Below are positions 11,250 through 22,559 of a stretch of 64,000 bases of DNA, piece after piece (the first letter of the stretch is position 1; each line of letters opens with the position of its first letter). The DNA is from Ignelater luminosus (Eukaryota > Arthropoda > Insecta > Coleoptera > Elateridae). The translations under genes were made by a program, and so were the position numbers. The notes beneath the pieces were generated by a model that worked only from the letters and a program-made list of their open reading frames with translations, was not told the DNA's origin and did no database searches. The stretch spans positions 30,351 through 94,350 of the forward strand of contig VTPC01091255.1 of the NCBI GenBank assembly GCA_011009095.1. The letters are read 5' to 3'.

Positions 11250-12556
11250 TTCAGAATAAAAGCAAACACAACTTTCGTAAAGAGGATAGAAGATCTTGGC
11301 AAAGATTTAAGAAACATTCCATCTCATGTTTTCGGAGAACATAGGTGTTGTGCACAACTGGGATATTTTAAATGTCCAAAAAAGAAATGAAGAAGATTTA
11401 ACACCGAGCATGGGACTGTGTGGTTTATTCCAAGACGTTGAAACATGTTTTAATAGACCAATACACAATGCGTCTAGTTTAATTAAGAATATGGACAACA
11501 ATTTGGCCGAACAGTACAATTCCATTCTGTGCGAATTTATTGGATGCAAACGTGTAAATTGTGCATCAAAGCGATCATATGAAACACGATGTGAAGCTGC
11601 TTCCATTTCGTCTAATGTTGGAAGTGGAGAATATCATAGGACTACATACAAAGCAGTGGTTAACAAAAGCCCCAACCTATATGAAAAAGTATATAAAAAA
11701 GATAAACCAAAGACGAGTATATTATCAAGCAGCACAATTTAAAAAAAGGCAATTGTTTCCAAAAAAGCAAAAACACGTTGCCTTACCCGATGAAGATTAC
11801 GGTCCAGAAGCTTCCGCAGACTCGGATATGTCCATAGCACAGTATGAGTCTACAAGGGAATGCTTTCTAAAAGAACTTAATATGCCCGAAAAACAAATTC
11901 GCTATTTAGAGAAGCAAACAAGGGAACAATCAGGCAATCGTTTATGGAAACAAGAGCGCAGTTTGCGACTAACCACCTCGAATTTTTGGAACGTTTGCAA
12001 AATGAAAGAAAAAAAACAAGTTGCCAGAATTTAGTAGAAAACTTGTTGTTTTCAAGATTTATGGGCAACGAGAACACCAAATATGGTAGTGAAAAAGAAC
12101 CATTTGCAATACGTGAATTCAAAAACGCCTCTAATATAAAAGTGCAGCTTCGTGGCTTATTTGTAACAGTGTCCTATTTTGGCAGCCAGTCCGGATGGCT
12201 TGGTTGGAGATGAGACAATCAAAGAAGTGAAATGCTCCGCAAAAGCGGAAAAACATACTCCAACAGAAGCTATTAGTCAAAAACAAATAAATTTCGCAAC
12301 CCTGGATGAGAAGGGTGGGCTTCCTTTAAAGTCATCCCATAATTATTACCTCCAGTTCCAAGGACAACTCCATTTTACAGGAAAGGACTATTGTTATTTT
12401 ATTGTATGGACGCCTTTGGGAATGCCTGTCCAAAAGGTATGAATGACCGATGCGTTGATGTAATATGCAAATAAATATTTTCAGATTCAAAGAGATGACG
12501 CGACCTTTTATTACAAGTGCCTGCTACCTGAACTTATTGACCCTAGACCTTTGTTA
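11250..12556 (+). pseudogene. Mutator-like transposase + YqaJ nuclease gene, copy 2 (3' half)
   Basis: The 3' half of the same gene type as at 203-3470. Seen: HVFGEHRCCAQLGYF near 11330; NNLAEQYNSILCEFIGCKRV near 11500; a Mutator-like linker with MPEKQIRYLEKQTREQSGNR; then the YqaJ domain RLTTSNFWNVCKMKEKK, AASPDGLVGDETIKEVKCS near 12182-12240 and KSSHNYYLQFQGQLHFTGKD near 12331-12390. A GT-AG intron (about 12438-12483) leads to a last exon DATFYYKCLLPELIDP. The metal-binding SPDG...EVKC motif is intact. Frameshifts at about 11390, 12030 and 12175 break it. Confidence 0.68.
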
Positions 12557-12584
12557 TATATTTATAATTAGTTATATTTATATA

Positions 12585-12751
12585 CAGGCTGTTTTACAAA
12601 AAAAAACGGCGCACGCTGTATTTTCGTTATTTTTTTGTCCGATTTAAATAATTTAAAAACTAATAGTATCAACGAAACGATAGTCAGGTATTTTTTTATG
12701 CAATGCCATATTTTTTCAACTGTTTCTTAGTCTTTTTCTCTGAATCCAAAT
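12585..12751. other. Short non-coding stretch with an element-like left end
   Basis: Contains tatacaggctgttttac, similar to a Tc1/mariner-type left terminus, then an A-run and AT-rich sequence. No coding signal. Confidence 0.3.
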
Positions 12752-14523
12752 GTGCGTTTGAATATGCACTCACGTAAGAAGATTTTTAAGAAAAACATAA
12801 AAATTGTGACACGAAAGAACGACGACGTAGTAGTGGCTACTGATCAAACCAAAAAATGTCACCCAGATAATTTAGGAGTATACAGAGAAGATAAGGAAAA
12901 AAGAAAAGGCAATAAGAAAGACGAGGATCCGAGGAAGTTTATGGACACATGTCGCAGCGCCCTCGCAGATTTCAGCGACGAGCAGAAGTTCCTGCGGCTC
13001 ACAGCGCAATTCCGAGGCGATGCAGCGACCTGGTGGAGACAGCAGGCCGCTCTTACAACCACGCTGGACGGCCTCGAGGCGCAATTTATCGTAAAATACG
13101 GAAGTGAATCGCGGATGGTACAATTAAGAGCCGCGTTGTTCGGAAAACGCCAACAGAACAACGAGCCGGTCGTGGACTTTATCCGCCGCAAAGAACTGCT
13201 AGCCGCGTATGTCGTGCCGAGCCTCGCGGAACGCGACGTGGTGACTTTGTGCAAAGAACTGATGCGCGATGACATTGCAGTGTACTGTGCATTCGCGACG
13301 CTCGGAACCGTGGCCGAACTTATCGCGGGTGCCAGCCAGGTGGAAGCCCGAACAACGAAGCCATCCCGGTCTACGGAAGCGTCTACCAACCGCCAGCTCC
13401 CGCAATGCCATCACTGCCCGCAGCGGCATTTTCATCGTGACTGCCCGGAACTCCGCCGCCTCCGTCAGCAGAGTAACCAGGGAAACGGCCAGGGGGCCGT
13501 GCAATGGCCCGACCGACATTAAATCAACAACCTGCGACCAACCACATCGGGACGGGGACGCCGACGCCACCGCCGCCGCCGCCGACCGCCGTCGCTCCCG
13601 CCGTCTACCCTTCTGGGAGAGGGTCCAGCAACGCTCCCAGTGGCGCCCAGTCCTTTTCACACCGCCCTGCATCGCCCAGGACCATCCGGGAAGACAGCCC
13701 ATTCAGCCTCGGTGCAGCCGCTCCCGCCGCCGGCAGACCCATGGCCTCCTTCGCCTCTGCCGTCGCAGCCGCTCCCCACGGACCAGCAGCCGACGAGCCT
13801 ACCGCCTCGTCACTCTCCGTCGCCTACGCCGCCGTCGACGCCCGGACAAGTCCTCTTGCAGCAGCCGCTCCCCGCTGCCAGCAGGAGCCGCCCTCCAGCT
13901 GCAACCTCGTCGCCCCGGCCGAGCCGCCAGCTGCACCCGCGCTGTCAACGCTGCCACGCATTACAGCCCTTGTCGCCGGTCGACCAACGCAACTTCTGGT
14001 CGACACCGGCGCCAGCTTTAACTTTACACGACGCCAATTCGACGCCCCGCTCGAGGTCCCGGAACGCAAATAGAGGGCCAACAGCTCGTTCCAGTTCAGG
14101 TCGGTGACCTGAAAACCGACGCGGCGTTCCTGATTACTGACCGCCTCCGTGAGACCGTCATCCTGGGATAACAATTCCTAGAGAACAGTAAGGCAGTTAT
14201 CGACACCACCCGGCGCTGCATTCATCTCGGCGCCGAGAAGAGGGCCACGATCCATTACCGGGTAGGCGCCGAGACGCGTCCCAGGCCAGCGCTGCCAGCC
14301 GTTGCCGCAGCCAATATCGTCCACGGATTTCCGCCGAACCTGCAACCGGAGTTGCAAAAAATACTGGACGACTTCTCGGACACATTTCGCGAGCACCCGC
14401 AACCGACGAGAACACGAACCACCTCCCACGCAATCCGGCTGCGAGAAGACATCCCATTTCGCCAGCGCCCATATCGTTACTCTGAGGCAAAGAAACAGAT
14501 CATAAACCAACAGATCGAGAGGG
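12752..14523 (+). pseudogene. Ty3/gypsy-type retrotransposon gag-protease-RT start (GC-rich, truncated)
   Basis: The first frame (12752-13522) is gag: a capsid-like block (WWRQQAALTTTLDGLEAQFI) and a zinc knuckle CHHCPQRHFHRDC. The next frame (13504-14073) overlaps it by about 19 bases in the -1 frame, has a long Pro/Ala-rich linker and then an aspartic protease active site, QLLVDTGASFNF. After further frame breaks come VQVGDLKTDAAFLITDRL and the start of reverse transcriptase (HAIRLREDIPFRQRPYRYSE). The polymerase core, RNase H and integrase are missing. Base composition is far richer in GC than everything around it. Confidence 0.75.
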
Positions 14524-15604
14524 ATTATCTCGCTGAATAGTTGGAAGAAATCATCGCGTATATTTCGATAACTATTTCAACTCGATTCAACTGCAGAGGC
14601 CTAGCACTAGTGCGAATTAAACAACGCTAGCCGTGGTCAGAAGTTGGATGGGTGGCTTTCTACGGCTCCGTGTGTCCTCCCTCTTGACACCTAGCGGTAA
14701 AAGAGGGTAATGATAATGAATAATGCATGAATAAATTGGGCGCGTTCAGCGAACGCAACCATTGCCAAATGTTGACTAGTAGCGGGTCTCTGAACGAACT
14801 TGTTGAGTAGGCGCTGACTTACAACCGCGGCTAAGCCACGTCAGCTGTCATTTTTCCACTGAGATAGGTTGAGTGGTTGTGTTGAGCATTGACTTGTGTT
14901 ATGATTAGATTTATAACCTCAATTTTCGTTAAACTTTGTTAAAAAATGGATAACAATAATAAAGATAAGATTATTGTCTTAAATGACTTGTTTGTAGCAA
15001 CAAATAATAGAGAAAATGTCAATTGTAAACTTAATTTACAGCTCCACTTTTTACTTCGGGTTCTGAATTGAATTTTATAGACGAGCTTGAGGAAGGGGAT
15101 GATGTAACAAATTACTGAAGACAATAATGATTCTAAATTCATGTGGACTCATCAGGCAACACTTCTTTTATAGAAGAATATAAGAAGAGACCGTTTGGGA
15201 GTCCTACTCAAAAAAAAACTTTTATGAAGATTGCAGCAAAAATGGTTGAAATGGGCTATGCTGTCGATGCTGATCTGATAGAACGCTGCGAAATATGAAA
15301 TGCATCTTCAATAAGATTCGCGGCAATAAAATAAAAGGAAAAAGTAGACGAGGACGAATAAATTGAGAGTATTACGATATGTTTTGCAAACTTTTTACCA
15401 ATCATAAAACTGTATATACCCCCAATTTAATAACGTCGCTTCCTGGACTGAGCAGTGCAGAAAACCTGTAAAGCTCTTTTCCATCTTCCCCAGCAGAAAA
15501 CACGTCCTCTCCAGGAGGTAAGTAAAATGGCCTACACTGGCCTATTTGTAATCTCAAACATTTACTGATTTGGAAAAACCTAGCGGAATATTTTTTGACT
15601 GCAG
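14524..15604 (+). repeat. Composite repeat, copy 1 (piggyBac scrap + Myb/SANT gene), cut by a gap
   Basis: Nearly the same as 24135-25218. It opens with about 80 bases that read as a piggyBac block in copy 2, then a non-coding stretch, then the start MDNNNKDKI at 14946 and a Myb/SANT-like domain near 15145-15365 that is damaged here by short deletions (a frame loss near 15281). It ends at gactgcag right before the run of Ns. Confidence 0.75.
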
Positions 15605-16004
15605 NNNNNNNNNNNNNNNNNNNNNNNNNNNNNNNNNNNNNNNNNNNNNNNNNNNNNNNNNNNNNNNNNNNNNNNNNNNNNNNNNNNNNNNNNNNNNNNN
15701 NNNNNNNNNNNNNNNNNNNNNNNNNNNNNNNNNNNNNNNNNNNNNNNNNNNNNNNNNNNNNNNNNNNNNNNNNNNNNNNNNNNNNNNNNNNNNNNNNNNN
15801 NNNNNNNNNNNNNNNNNNNNNNNNNNNNNNNNNNNNNNNNNNNNNNNNNNNNNNNNNNNNNNNNNNNNNNNNNNNNNNNNNNNNNNNNNNNNNNNNNNNN
15901 NNNNNNNNNNNNNNNNNNNNNNNNNNNNNNNNNNNNNNNNNNNNNNNNNNNNNNNNNNNNNNNNNNNNNNNNNNNNNNNNNNNNNNNNNNNNNNNNNNNN
16001 NNNN
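15605..16004. other. Assembly gap (400 N)
   Basis: The sequence is unknown. The left edge stops inside the composite repeat and the right edge starts exactly at the left boundary of another dispersed repeat shared with 8912, so repeats probably caused the break. Confidence 0.95.
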
Positions 16005-16735
16005 GAAACACTTTGTTTAGTTTTAGGAATATGAAAACATTAAAAACACAATTTCTGCATATGCTTTTTCAAATACGGCTTCATGAGAACAGAAGAGACT
16101 ATAACATCTATATTGTGTGCAAAGATGTTTATAGTTGTTCCATTTTCCGAGAAAACCTAGTATCTTAGTAAATGGCTATCACAGTGCCCAGAAGTAGCTA
16201 GTGCTGTAACAGAAATCAACAGCTTGATGGATATAGATGTAAATGAAGACTGTACCTGAATAAATGCTTTGAAGTGTCATTTATCAAATCCACTGGAAGT
16301 TCTGTTGGAGTCTTTAACTCATTCATCATCAAATAAAAAAGAAAAACAAATTCATATATGACACTGAGTTAGCAATAAACATAGAGCAGTCTTTGGAGCT
16401 ATCATGCAGAACTAAATTGCAGTCATCGTGTTCACAGTAGTTTTTAGAGCGAAAGAAACGAATAACTGCAAGTATTGCATGTGACCTTTTTACATATTGA
16501 AAGAACCAATCCCCAAATTGGGGAAAAAATAGCCTGCTGAATAAACTTCCAGGGAAATGCAGCCACTTGTCATGGTCAACTACATGGGATGCATGCAATT
16601 CCGGCATATGAAAAAAATTACACATTATGACGTTGTTCAGACCTGGATTGATTGTGCATCCATGTGTTCCATGGCTCGGTTGCAGTCCTGATGGAATAGC
16701 AATACAAAATAATTTCATAGAAAAAAATTATCGAA
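16005..16735 (+). pseudogene. YqaJ-type nuclease remnant (dispersed repeat, copy 2)
   Basis: The first 480 bases match 8912-9394. Beyond that the coding text continues: ERKKRITASIACDLFTY, then GLIVHPCVPWLGCSPDG near 16635-16690. ERKxRITAS and HPxxPWLGxSPDG are YqaJ-type exonuclease motifs. Stops and frameshifts are frequent and no continuation of the nuclease (EVK.C block) is seen. Confidence 0.55.
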
Positions 16736-16739
16736 GTAA

Positions 16740-17184
16740 AATGTCTTTTTAAAATAGCCACCAAATCAGTTACAGAAGCATTATTGAGTAACGCTTTAGA
16801 CTATATAATAAAGGTAGATGGTAAGCTGACATTTAAAAAAATATAAATATTTTTGTTATGGAAATCTTAAATATTACACACTGTGACTTTTGTTATTTCT
16901 AGTTCTTTTGATAATTCTATGCTAATTGTAAATGTTCCTTTTGATGAAGGTTATTTTGTGGAAATTGTAACATACTTACATTTTATTTATTTTCTCTCTT
17001 AACAATATGGAAAAATAGTTAGACAAATAGAATAAAAACTGTCCGCGAAAAAATCGGAACAAATTGCGTAGGCCGATACATAAAAACAATTGCGTAGTGG
17101 GCGTTGTTATTGTCAATGAACTGTCAAAAGTTCAAAAATTGCACCGAATTGACGTTTAAACCATCTTTCAAGAGTAAATTTAGT
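16740..17184. other. AT-rich stretch without recognised gene
   Basis: Nothing recognised. The last 150 bases probably belong to the 5' untranslated part of the Tc1/mariner-like element that follows. Confidence 0.4.
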
Positions 17185-18288
17185 ATGTCGTCGAATGAAC
17201 TTGAACGGCGCAAAGTTATTTTAGCACAAATATGAAAATCGTAATCGCTCATATTCAAGCTTTGCTAAAGAGCTTGGATTGCCAAAAACTTCGGTGTAAA
17301 GGGTGATTCAGCGGTTCAAAGATTCTTTAAGTATCCATAGCAATCCTGAATCTGGAAGACCAAGCGGTCCGAGTGATCCAAAATTAGAAAAAGAAATAGT
17401 GAACACGTTTTGCCGTAATCCTGGAATCTCGGTGAGAGATGTAGCTCAAAAATACGGAGTATCGAAGTCTTTTGTCGGGAAAGCTAAACTTCGTGAGGGG
17501 TTGCGATCTTACCAAGCTCAGGTAGTTCCGAACAGGGAGCAAACATCAAGAAATGTTAGGGAATGTAATATTTTCATATATTTAAGTTGATTATAAAAAA
17601 TGAAAAGAAGATCTAGGTTGTTGTTAGAAAAAAAAATATGTTCTGATATGTTATAAAATTTGTGATGTAAATCTTTTATTATTACAACAAAAGATAAGAA
17701 GAAAGAATTGCAAAAATGCGTGCATGGAAGCTGTATAATGAGCATGTGAGAAGCGCAAGTTGCATTATTTTGAATGATAAAACCTACGTTAGAGCCGACT
17801 TTGAGGCAACTTACTGAACTGCAATTTTACGCTGCAATGAAACGTGGACAAGTCGAGAAACAGTTTAAAGAGAAGAAACGATCCAAAATTCCAAAAGAGA
17901 GTATGGCAATCGATTTGCACTTGTGGTTGGAGAAGCAATTTTTTGATTACGCATAAATCAAGATATTCCTATTGAAGAATGTCTGAACAAATTTATCAAA
18001 AAATACGAAACTCGTCCATTTTTTGGCCAGATTTATCCAATTTCCATTACGGGAAAAGGGCTCTGGAGTGGTTCCAAAAAAATAACGTGAATCTGGTGCC
18101 CAAAGAAGCAAATCCACCTAACTGCCCGCAGCTGCGACCCATAGAGAAATATTGAGCCATTATTAAAGCAAAATTAAAGAAAATGAAATGCAACGTGAAT
18201 TCAAAAGAAAATGAATTCAGGCAACTAACATGATATTCGACGATGTGCGAAATCTTGTGGCTGGGGTTAGCGGAAAAATTAGAATTTG
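17185..18288 (+). pseudogene. Tc1/mariner (IS630-like) transposase
   Basis: Start MSSNELERRKVILAQ at 17185, then in a second frame SYSSFAKELGLPKTSV and ISVRDVAQKYGVSKSFVGKA, two helix-turn-helix units of a paired-type DNA-binding domain. The catalytic region follows after an AT-rich interruption (17570-17700): ASCIILNDKTYVRADF (first D), FWPDLSNFHYG-like text near 18020 (second D, in another frame), and LRPIEKYWAIIKAKLK near 18135 (pattern RPIExxW). The C-terminus is DVRNLVAGVSGKIR. Many frame breaks make it a fossil. Confidence 0.75.
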
Positions 18289-18475
18289 CCATCCAGCAAC
18301 AAATGGTCTAGCCGAACGAAATATTCAAACACACAAGAACAAACTGAAAGCCATAATAAATAGTAACGCTTCAATCCTTACGAAGGTAAGAAAAATACTT
18401 TTTCAATATCCTGCCATCCTCCTCAACTGTGGAAAATCAGCTGCGGGGCTATATCTCAGACGACAAATTGGATAA
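18289..18475 (+). pseudogene. gypsy integrase fragment fused to the Tc1 remnant
   Basis: HPATNGLAERNIQTHKNKLK is the end of a retroelement integrase core (pattern YHPxTNGLAER), including its Glu. It is continuous in frame with the preceding transposase end, so the junction is a recombination or insertion breakpoint. Only about 60 codons remain. Confidence 0.7.
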
Positions 18476-18489
18476 TACGATGTAAGTGA

Positions 18490-19375
18490 TTATGTAAGCC
18501 ACCAGAATTTACCAGTTTCTGATTCAGCGTCAAGTGAAGACGATTTAGAGGAACTATTGCATGAAAGGGAAAGACCTAAAAATAAAAATTTTTTGGAGGA
18601 AGCTAATCCTGATTATCAAGAAGAATTTTTTGAGTACTTCAGAGTAACTAGACGTGTTGCCGAATCTTTGGCTACTGAATATGAAAGTAGTGAATACTAC
18701 AAGCAACATTCAGGGCAATATGGTAAACTAAACGCCTAAGTATTAATATTCTTATGATTTGTGGGCCATTAAACGGCATTATTTAGTGATGTGGCTGACA
18801 GATTCAACATCATAATAACTAGTTTGTATAGAATATTTTATTAGCAGTTTGTCGCCACGGATAACAGTTTGGCCGTCATTCCATGAAAGAAATGAAACAG
18901 AACAGCATTTTTGGTAGAACGGATTTCCAGGCGTTGTTGTGGGAGTTATAGATGGTTCGCACATAAAGATAGACAATCCATCAACTGGTCCGGAATCATA
19001 TATGAATAGAAAAGGGTATTATTCGATCCAGGTGATACATTGTGTTTTTTTTTTGGTTAATAGCATTAATTACTTACAATGTTATCATATTTCAGTTGCA
19101 AGTAGTCTGTGATCACAACATGCGACTAAGGGATGTGTATGTTAGTTACCCTGGATGGGTACATGACAGCTGCATATTCAGAACTTTCCCACCAGCACAA
19201 ACTTTTCAAGAAAAGTGCCAAGATATGTACATTTTACGTGATACTGGGTATCCTCTTTTATCTCATCTATTAACATCCTTTAAAGATTTAACAAGGGCTC
19301 AAAGAAAGAAGATGGGGAAAAAAGAAAAGGCAATAAGAAAGACTTTTCCTTTTTCTGTGAAAGTTACGTTTTAAA
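18490..19375 (+). pseudogene. Harbinger-like DDE_Tnp_4 transposase with an intron
   Basis: N-terminal block EFFEYFRVTRRVAESLATEY and SGQYGKL, then DVADRFNIIITSLYRI, the catalytic FPGVVVGVIDGSHIKIDNPS (first D) near 18927-18990, and after a GT-AG intron (about 19032-19096) LQVVCDHNMRLRDVYVSYPG, VHDSCIFRT and LRDTGYPLLSH (the D..GY block). A TAA interrupts the N-terminal part near 18737 and the C-terminal third is lost after 19375. The intron joins two recognisable halves in frame. Confidence 0.75.
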
Positions 19376-19431
19376 TTTTGCTCGACATATTGTAAGAAAC
19401 CACTTGGCTGAAAGTGAAGTGCAGAAAATAA

Positions 19432-21093
19432 GTGCATTGCCTCCCAAAAGTAAAAACTAGGCAAAAACTACCAAGTAATCTTAGGAAAAAAGGTAACTTC
19501 TTGAACAATAGCACCATTCGGAAACCAATTCGCCATCCGACAACTGCAGTAAATATCTTGCCCTGCACAAACTGTATGAGCTTCTTCTCTTCTAAACAGA
19601 TTTGGCGACATCGTAAAGTATGCATGGAGTAGAGCGAAAAGTCTCATAAAAGTAAAGCACAAGATTTAACCGAGGAACACTATAAATGTGACGTCTCGTA
19701 AGATGAGAGACCTTGCAAGATTGTTGATTGAAATAAAAAAGTTAAAACTCTCAGTGAAAAACCTATTTGACGCAATGAAGCCTGAAAATTTTAGTATTCT
19801 AGTAAGCGCTACGAAAAATGTTGCTCCGCATGAATTATTCAAATCAGCATCTACAACGTTAAATTTGGGGACAGCAATCAACAAGCTGTCAAATTGGGAT
19901 TGTTTTTGTTTCGAAAAGAAAAGAAGTCCTCTCGACGTGTACTTCAGCAGAAAAGAAGGCCGATCTAAAAACTTTAATTTAAATGATTGATCGTAAATGA
20001 CGTTATGAAATTTGCACTCAGGCCTCAAGTGACTTTAACATGAAAAGATGAAATAAGATTACGATGATTCCGCTTACTAGCGATTTAAAGATAAGGAAAG
20101 AGTACCTAACTTCAAAAGCTAATTCTGCAGCGCAGCAGTTAGAAACCAACTGTGAGGACAAACATGCCTACACAACATTGCTAGAGACCATATTTTGTAG
20201 AGTCCTTCTCCTAAACAGTAGAAGACGTGGTGAACTCCAAAAGCTTTTACTTCGTATGTATACGAGCGATATGAAGAACATTCTGAGAATTATCAAGAAT
20301 TTTCAGAAGTAATAAGTCCATCAGAAAAAATATTGCTTAAGCGATTTAAGAGAGTTGTCATACGTGGTAAGAGAGGACGTGGAGTACCTGTTCTCTTTAG
20401 TTTGGAAATTCAAAAACATATAAGATTCTTCTAAAATATCATGCACAATTTGTGACTAAAAATAATGTCTATCTATTTGGAAATATTAATAATAATCAGT
20501 AAATATGCACGAATGTCTGGTGTCAAAAATCCTCAAGCTTACTGCTACACAACTAAGTAAGCATCTTGCTACTTTGACGGAAGTTTTAAACATACCAGAA
20601 AATGACATTGAACAGCTATCCACATGTATGGGCCGCAGTGTTAAGGTACACCGTGAGACATATCGATTACGACACCACGTGTTTCAGACAACAAAAGTTT
20701 CTAAGCTGTTGCTGTTGACGGAGAAACGAGAGTACATCGATATAAAGGAAAAAGTTGGACCTTTGTCCAAAGATTTAGAAAAACAATTTCTGAGTGTTCT
20801 TTGCCAAGATCTAGTAAAGATTTGTCACAAGCAATTCTTAAGCGTCCACATAATGCATCAAATTCTCTTCCCAAGAAAGAACAGACTGTGGGAAACAAAT
20901 CAGAGATGCTTAATTCCTTGAATTGACGAACTGAAAAAAAGGTCGTTCGTCAGTTTTTTGCAAATCATATCCGAAAAACTATGAACGTCTAACTTTGAGT
21001 GATAAATATCCCACTGTACTTGAAAATAAAGACTGGCTGAAAATTAAAATCTTTGTGCAAAACGAATTATGTCAAGCGAAATCGTCAGCATAA
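19432..21093 (+). pseudogene. Crypton-like tyrosine recombinase (broken)
   Basis: The parts, in order, match a family of animal Crypton-type recombinases as I remember it: LPCTNCMSFF..IWRHRKVC (zinc-finger-like, 19561); RKMRDLARLLIEIKKL (19693); TLLETIFCRVLLLNSRRRGE near 20174-20235; VIRGKRGRGVPVLFS near 20358; KNNVYLFGN near 20461; and LTATQLSKHLATLTEVLNI then MGRSVKVHRETYRLRH near 20535-20680. In the last block the final Tyr of the recombinase motif is kept, but the Arg (LRKH expected, LSKH seen) and the His (MGH expected, MGR seen) look changed. A C-terminal basic region ends at TAA 21091-21093. Frameshifts separate the blocks. Confidence 0.55.
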
Positions 21094-21539
21094 ATAGTTG
21101 AGAAGTTTTTCTATTTCACATTTAAATTGTAACTATTTTTTTTTTGCACTAAAGTAACTAAGGTTAAATCTATCGTATTTATATTTACCCTACTAAACAA
21201 TTTATAAATTAATGGACTTGGATGGTTATTGCATTGGACCCTTCAATTATGTGATTAAAGAGTTATGTTCTATGTGGAGTGCCTTTAAAATAGGTCTTGG
21301 CAAACCACCCCATAGCAAACCACGCAAGGAAGTGTTAAAAGAGCCAATCAGGACATAAAAAATATGCTTATGACGTAGATGAGTAACGAAAACAACAGGC
21401 GATGGTCAGAAGGCCTGAGATTTGTCCAATTAACATCTATTCTTGTAACAAGACAAATAAATAGTGTGTACATTCGGAAAATGGTTATCAAACATATCTT
21501 CCCAAAGCTCTTGTTCGAATCGTTTGGATATCGAGATTA

Positions 21540-22470
21540 TGAGCTCCGATGAAGTTACGATGTAGACTGGCCTTCATAGGGAACAGTTTGACGATTTGTT
21601 CGAGATGTCATTCAAAGGCCACTTGAGAAGTTCTAAAAACAGATCTCAAAAAGAAGCGCTGTTTATGTTGCTGATGGTGTTGAGAAATTTTACTCAGGAC
21701 GTTGTAGAAAGTCTTTTTGGAATAAATCAATCACTAGTTTGTCGTTCAATAGAGTCTACAGCAATGGCTCTTCTTTCACAATTCGTGCCAAACAATCTTG
21801 GTTACCAACATAAAACAAGAATACAAATACAGAATCATACTGTTCCGGTATTCAACGAGATTCTCGATCAGCCGCCAACAAGTGTTCCGGTTGTGTTCGA
21901 CTGCACGTATGTAAAACATGGTCGATTCATAAGAATTCATACCTTTACAAGGTGATGATCGGTTCTGTCCGATGGATACATCTTAGTTGCAGACGGAAAC
22001 AATAACGATGCTACAATTCTTAAGCTAATATACTATGGACCAATTTTAACCGATTAACCTAGGCATAAAATCGTCGTAGAATCCTGTCATTCCAGGTTGC
22101 AAGTCTCAAACAAGCTGGACGAAGAGATACAGGAGAAGAATCTATCGGTGCGTTCTTCATCACAGTGGATTAGAATCAATTTAGTTGATCTTCCGAAATT
22201 TCCCATTTTGACTATGGATAATCTGCTAGATATTACGTTGGGTCCATACCAATTGAAACAAGCTGACTAATACAATAACAGGCTAAATAAAGAACCAAAC
22301 ATATTCCTACATAAGATTGAAGAAGGGCTTATTCGAGATACATATCTGTCCGATATCCGCTTCGGTGTTAACGGAATGGCTGTAATCAAGAGATGATTTT
22401 GCACTTGTAAAACCGGTGCTAGAATACTGGATTGTGCGACCACTGCGCATCTGTGAGTTAACACACTTCA
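21540..22470 (+). pseudogene. DDE_Tnp_4 transposase with a SWIM-like C-terminal motif
   Basis: The frame 21596-21955 has QKEALFMLLMVLRNFTQDVV, LFGINQSLVCRSIES and PTSVPVVFDCTYVKHGRF (first catalytic D). Later frames give VADGNNNDATILKLI, LPKFPILTMDNLLDITLG and a terminal CTCKTGARILDC..AH, the CxC...CxH pattern of a SWIM-type zinc site. Stops (near 21953, 22056 and 22268) break it. The same type of N-terminal region is found separated at 5330-5992. Confidence 0.6.
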
Positions 22471-22559
22471 TTTTTAAATGACGACACATCAAACTATATC
22501 TTTATAAGTGATTAAGCAACAACGTCAGTTAGGAAAAAGCAGTTCCGCCAGAGATGCCA

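Noticed and set aside
12894-12921. A 28-base word shared with 19314-19341 (ggaaaaaagaaaaggcaata...)
   Set aside because: It is A-rich and lies in otherwise different genes (gypsy gag start and Harbinger end); a shared recombination breakpoint is possible but the composition makes chance similarity likely.
12859-14510. Several long minus-strand frames of up to 176 codons
   Set aside because: High GC makes stops rare on both strands; the plus-strand gag-protease motifs explain the region.
15580-16034. Frames spanning the N run
   Set aside because: They consist of unknown bases and carry no information.
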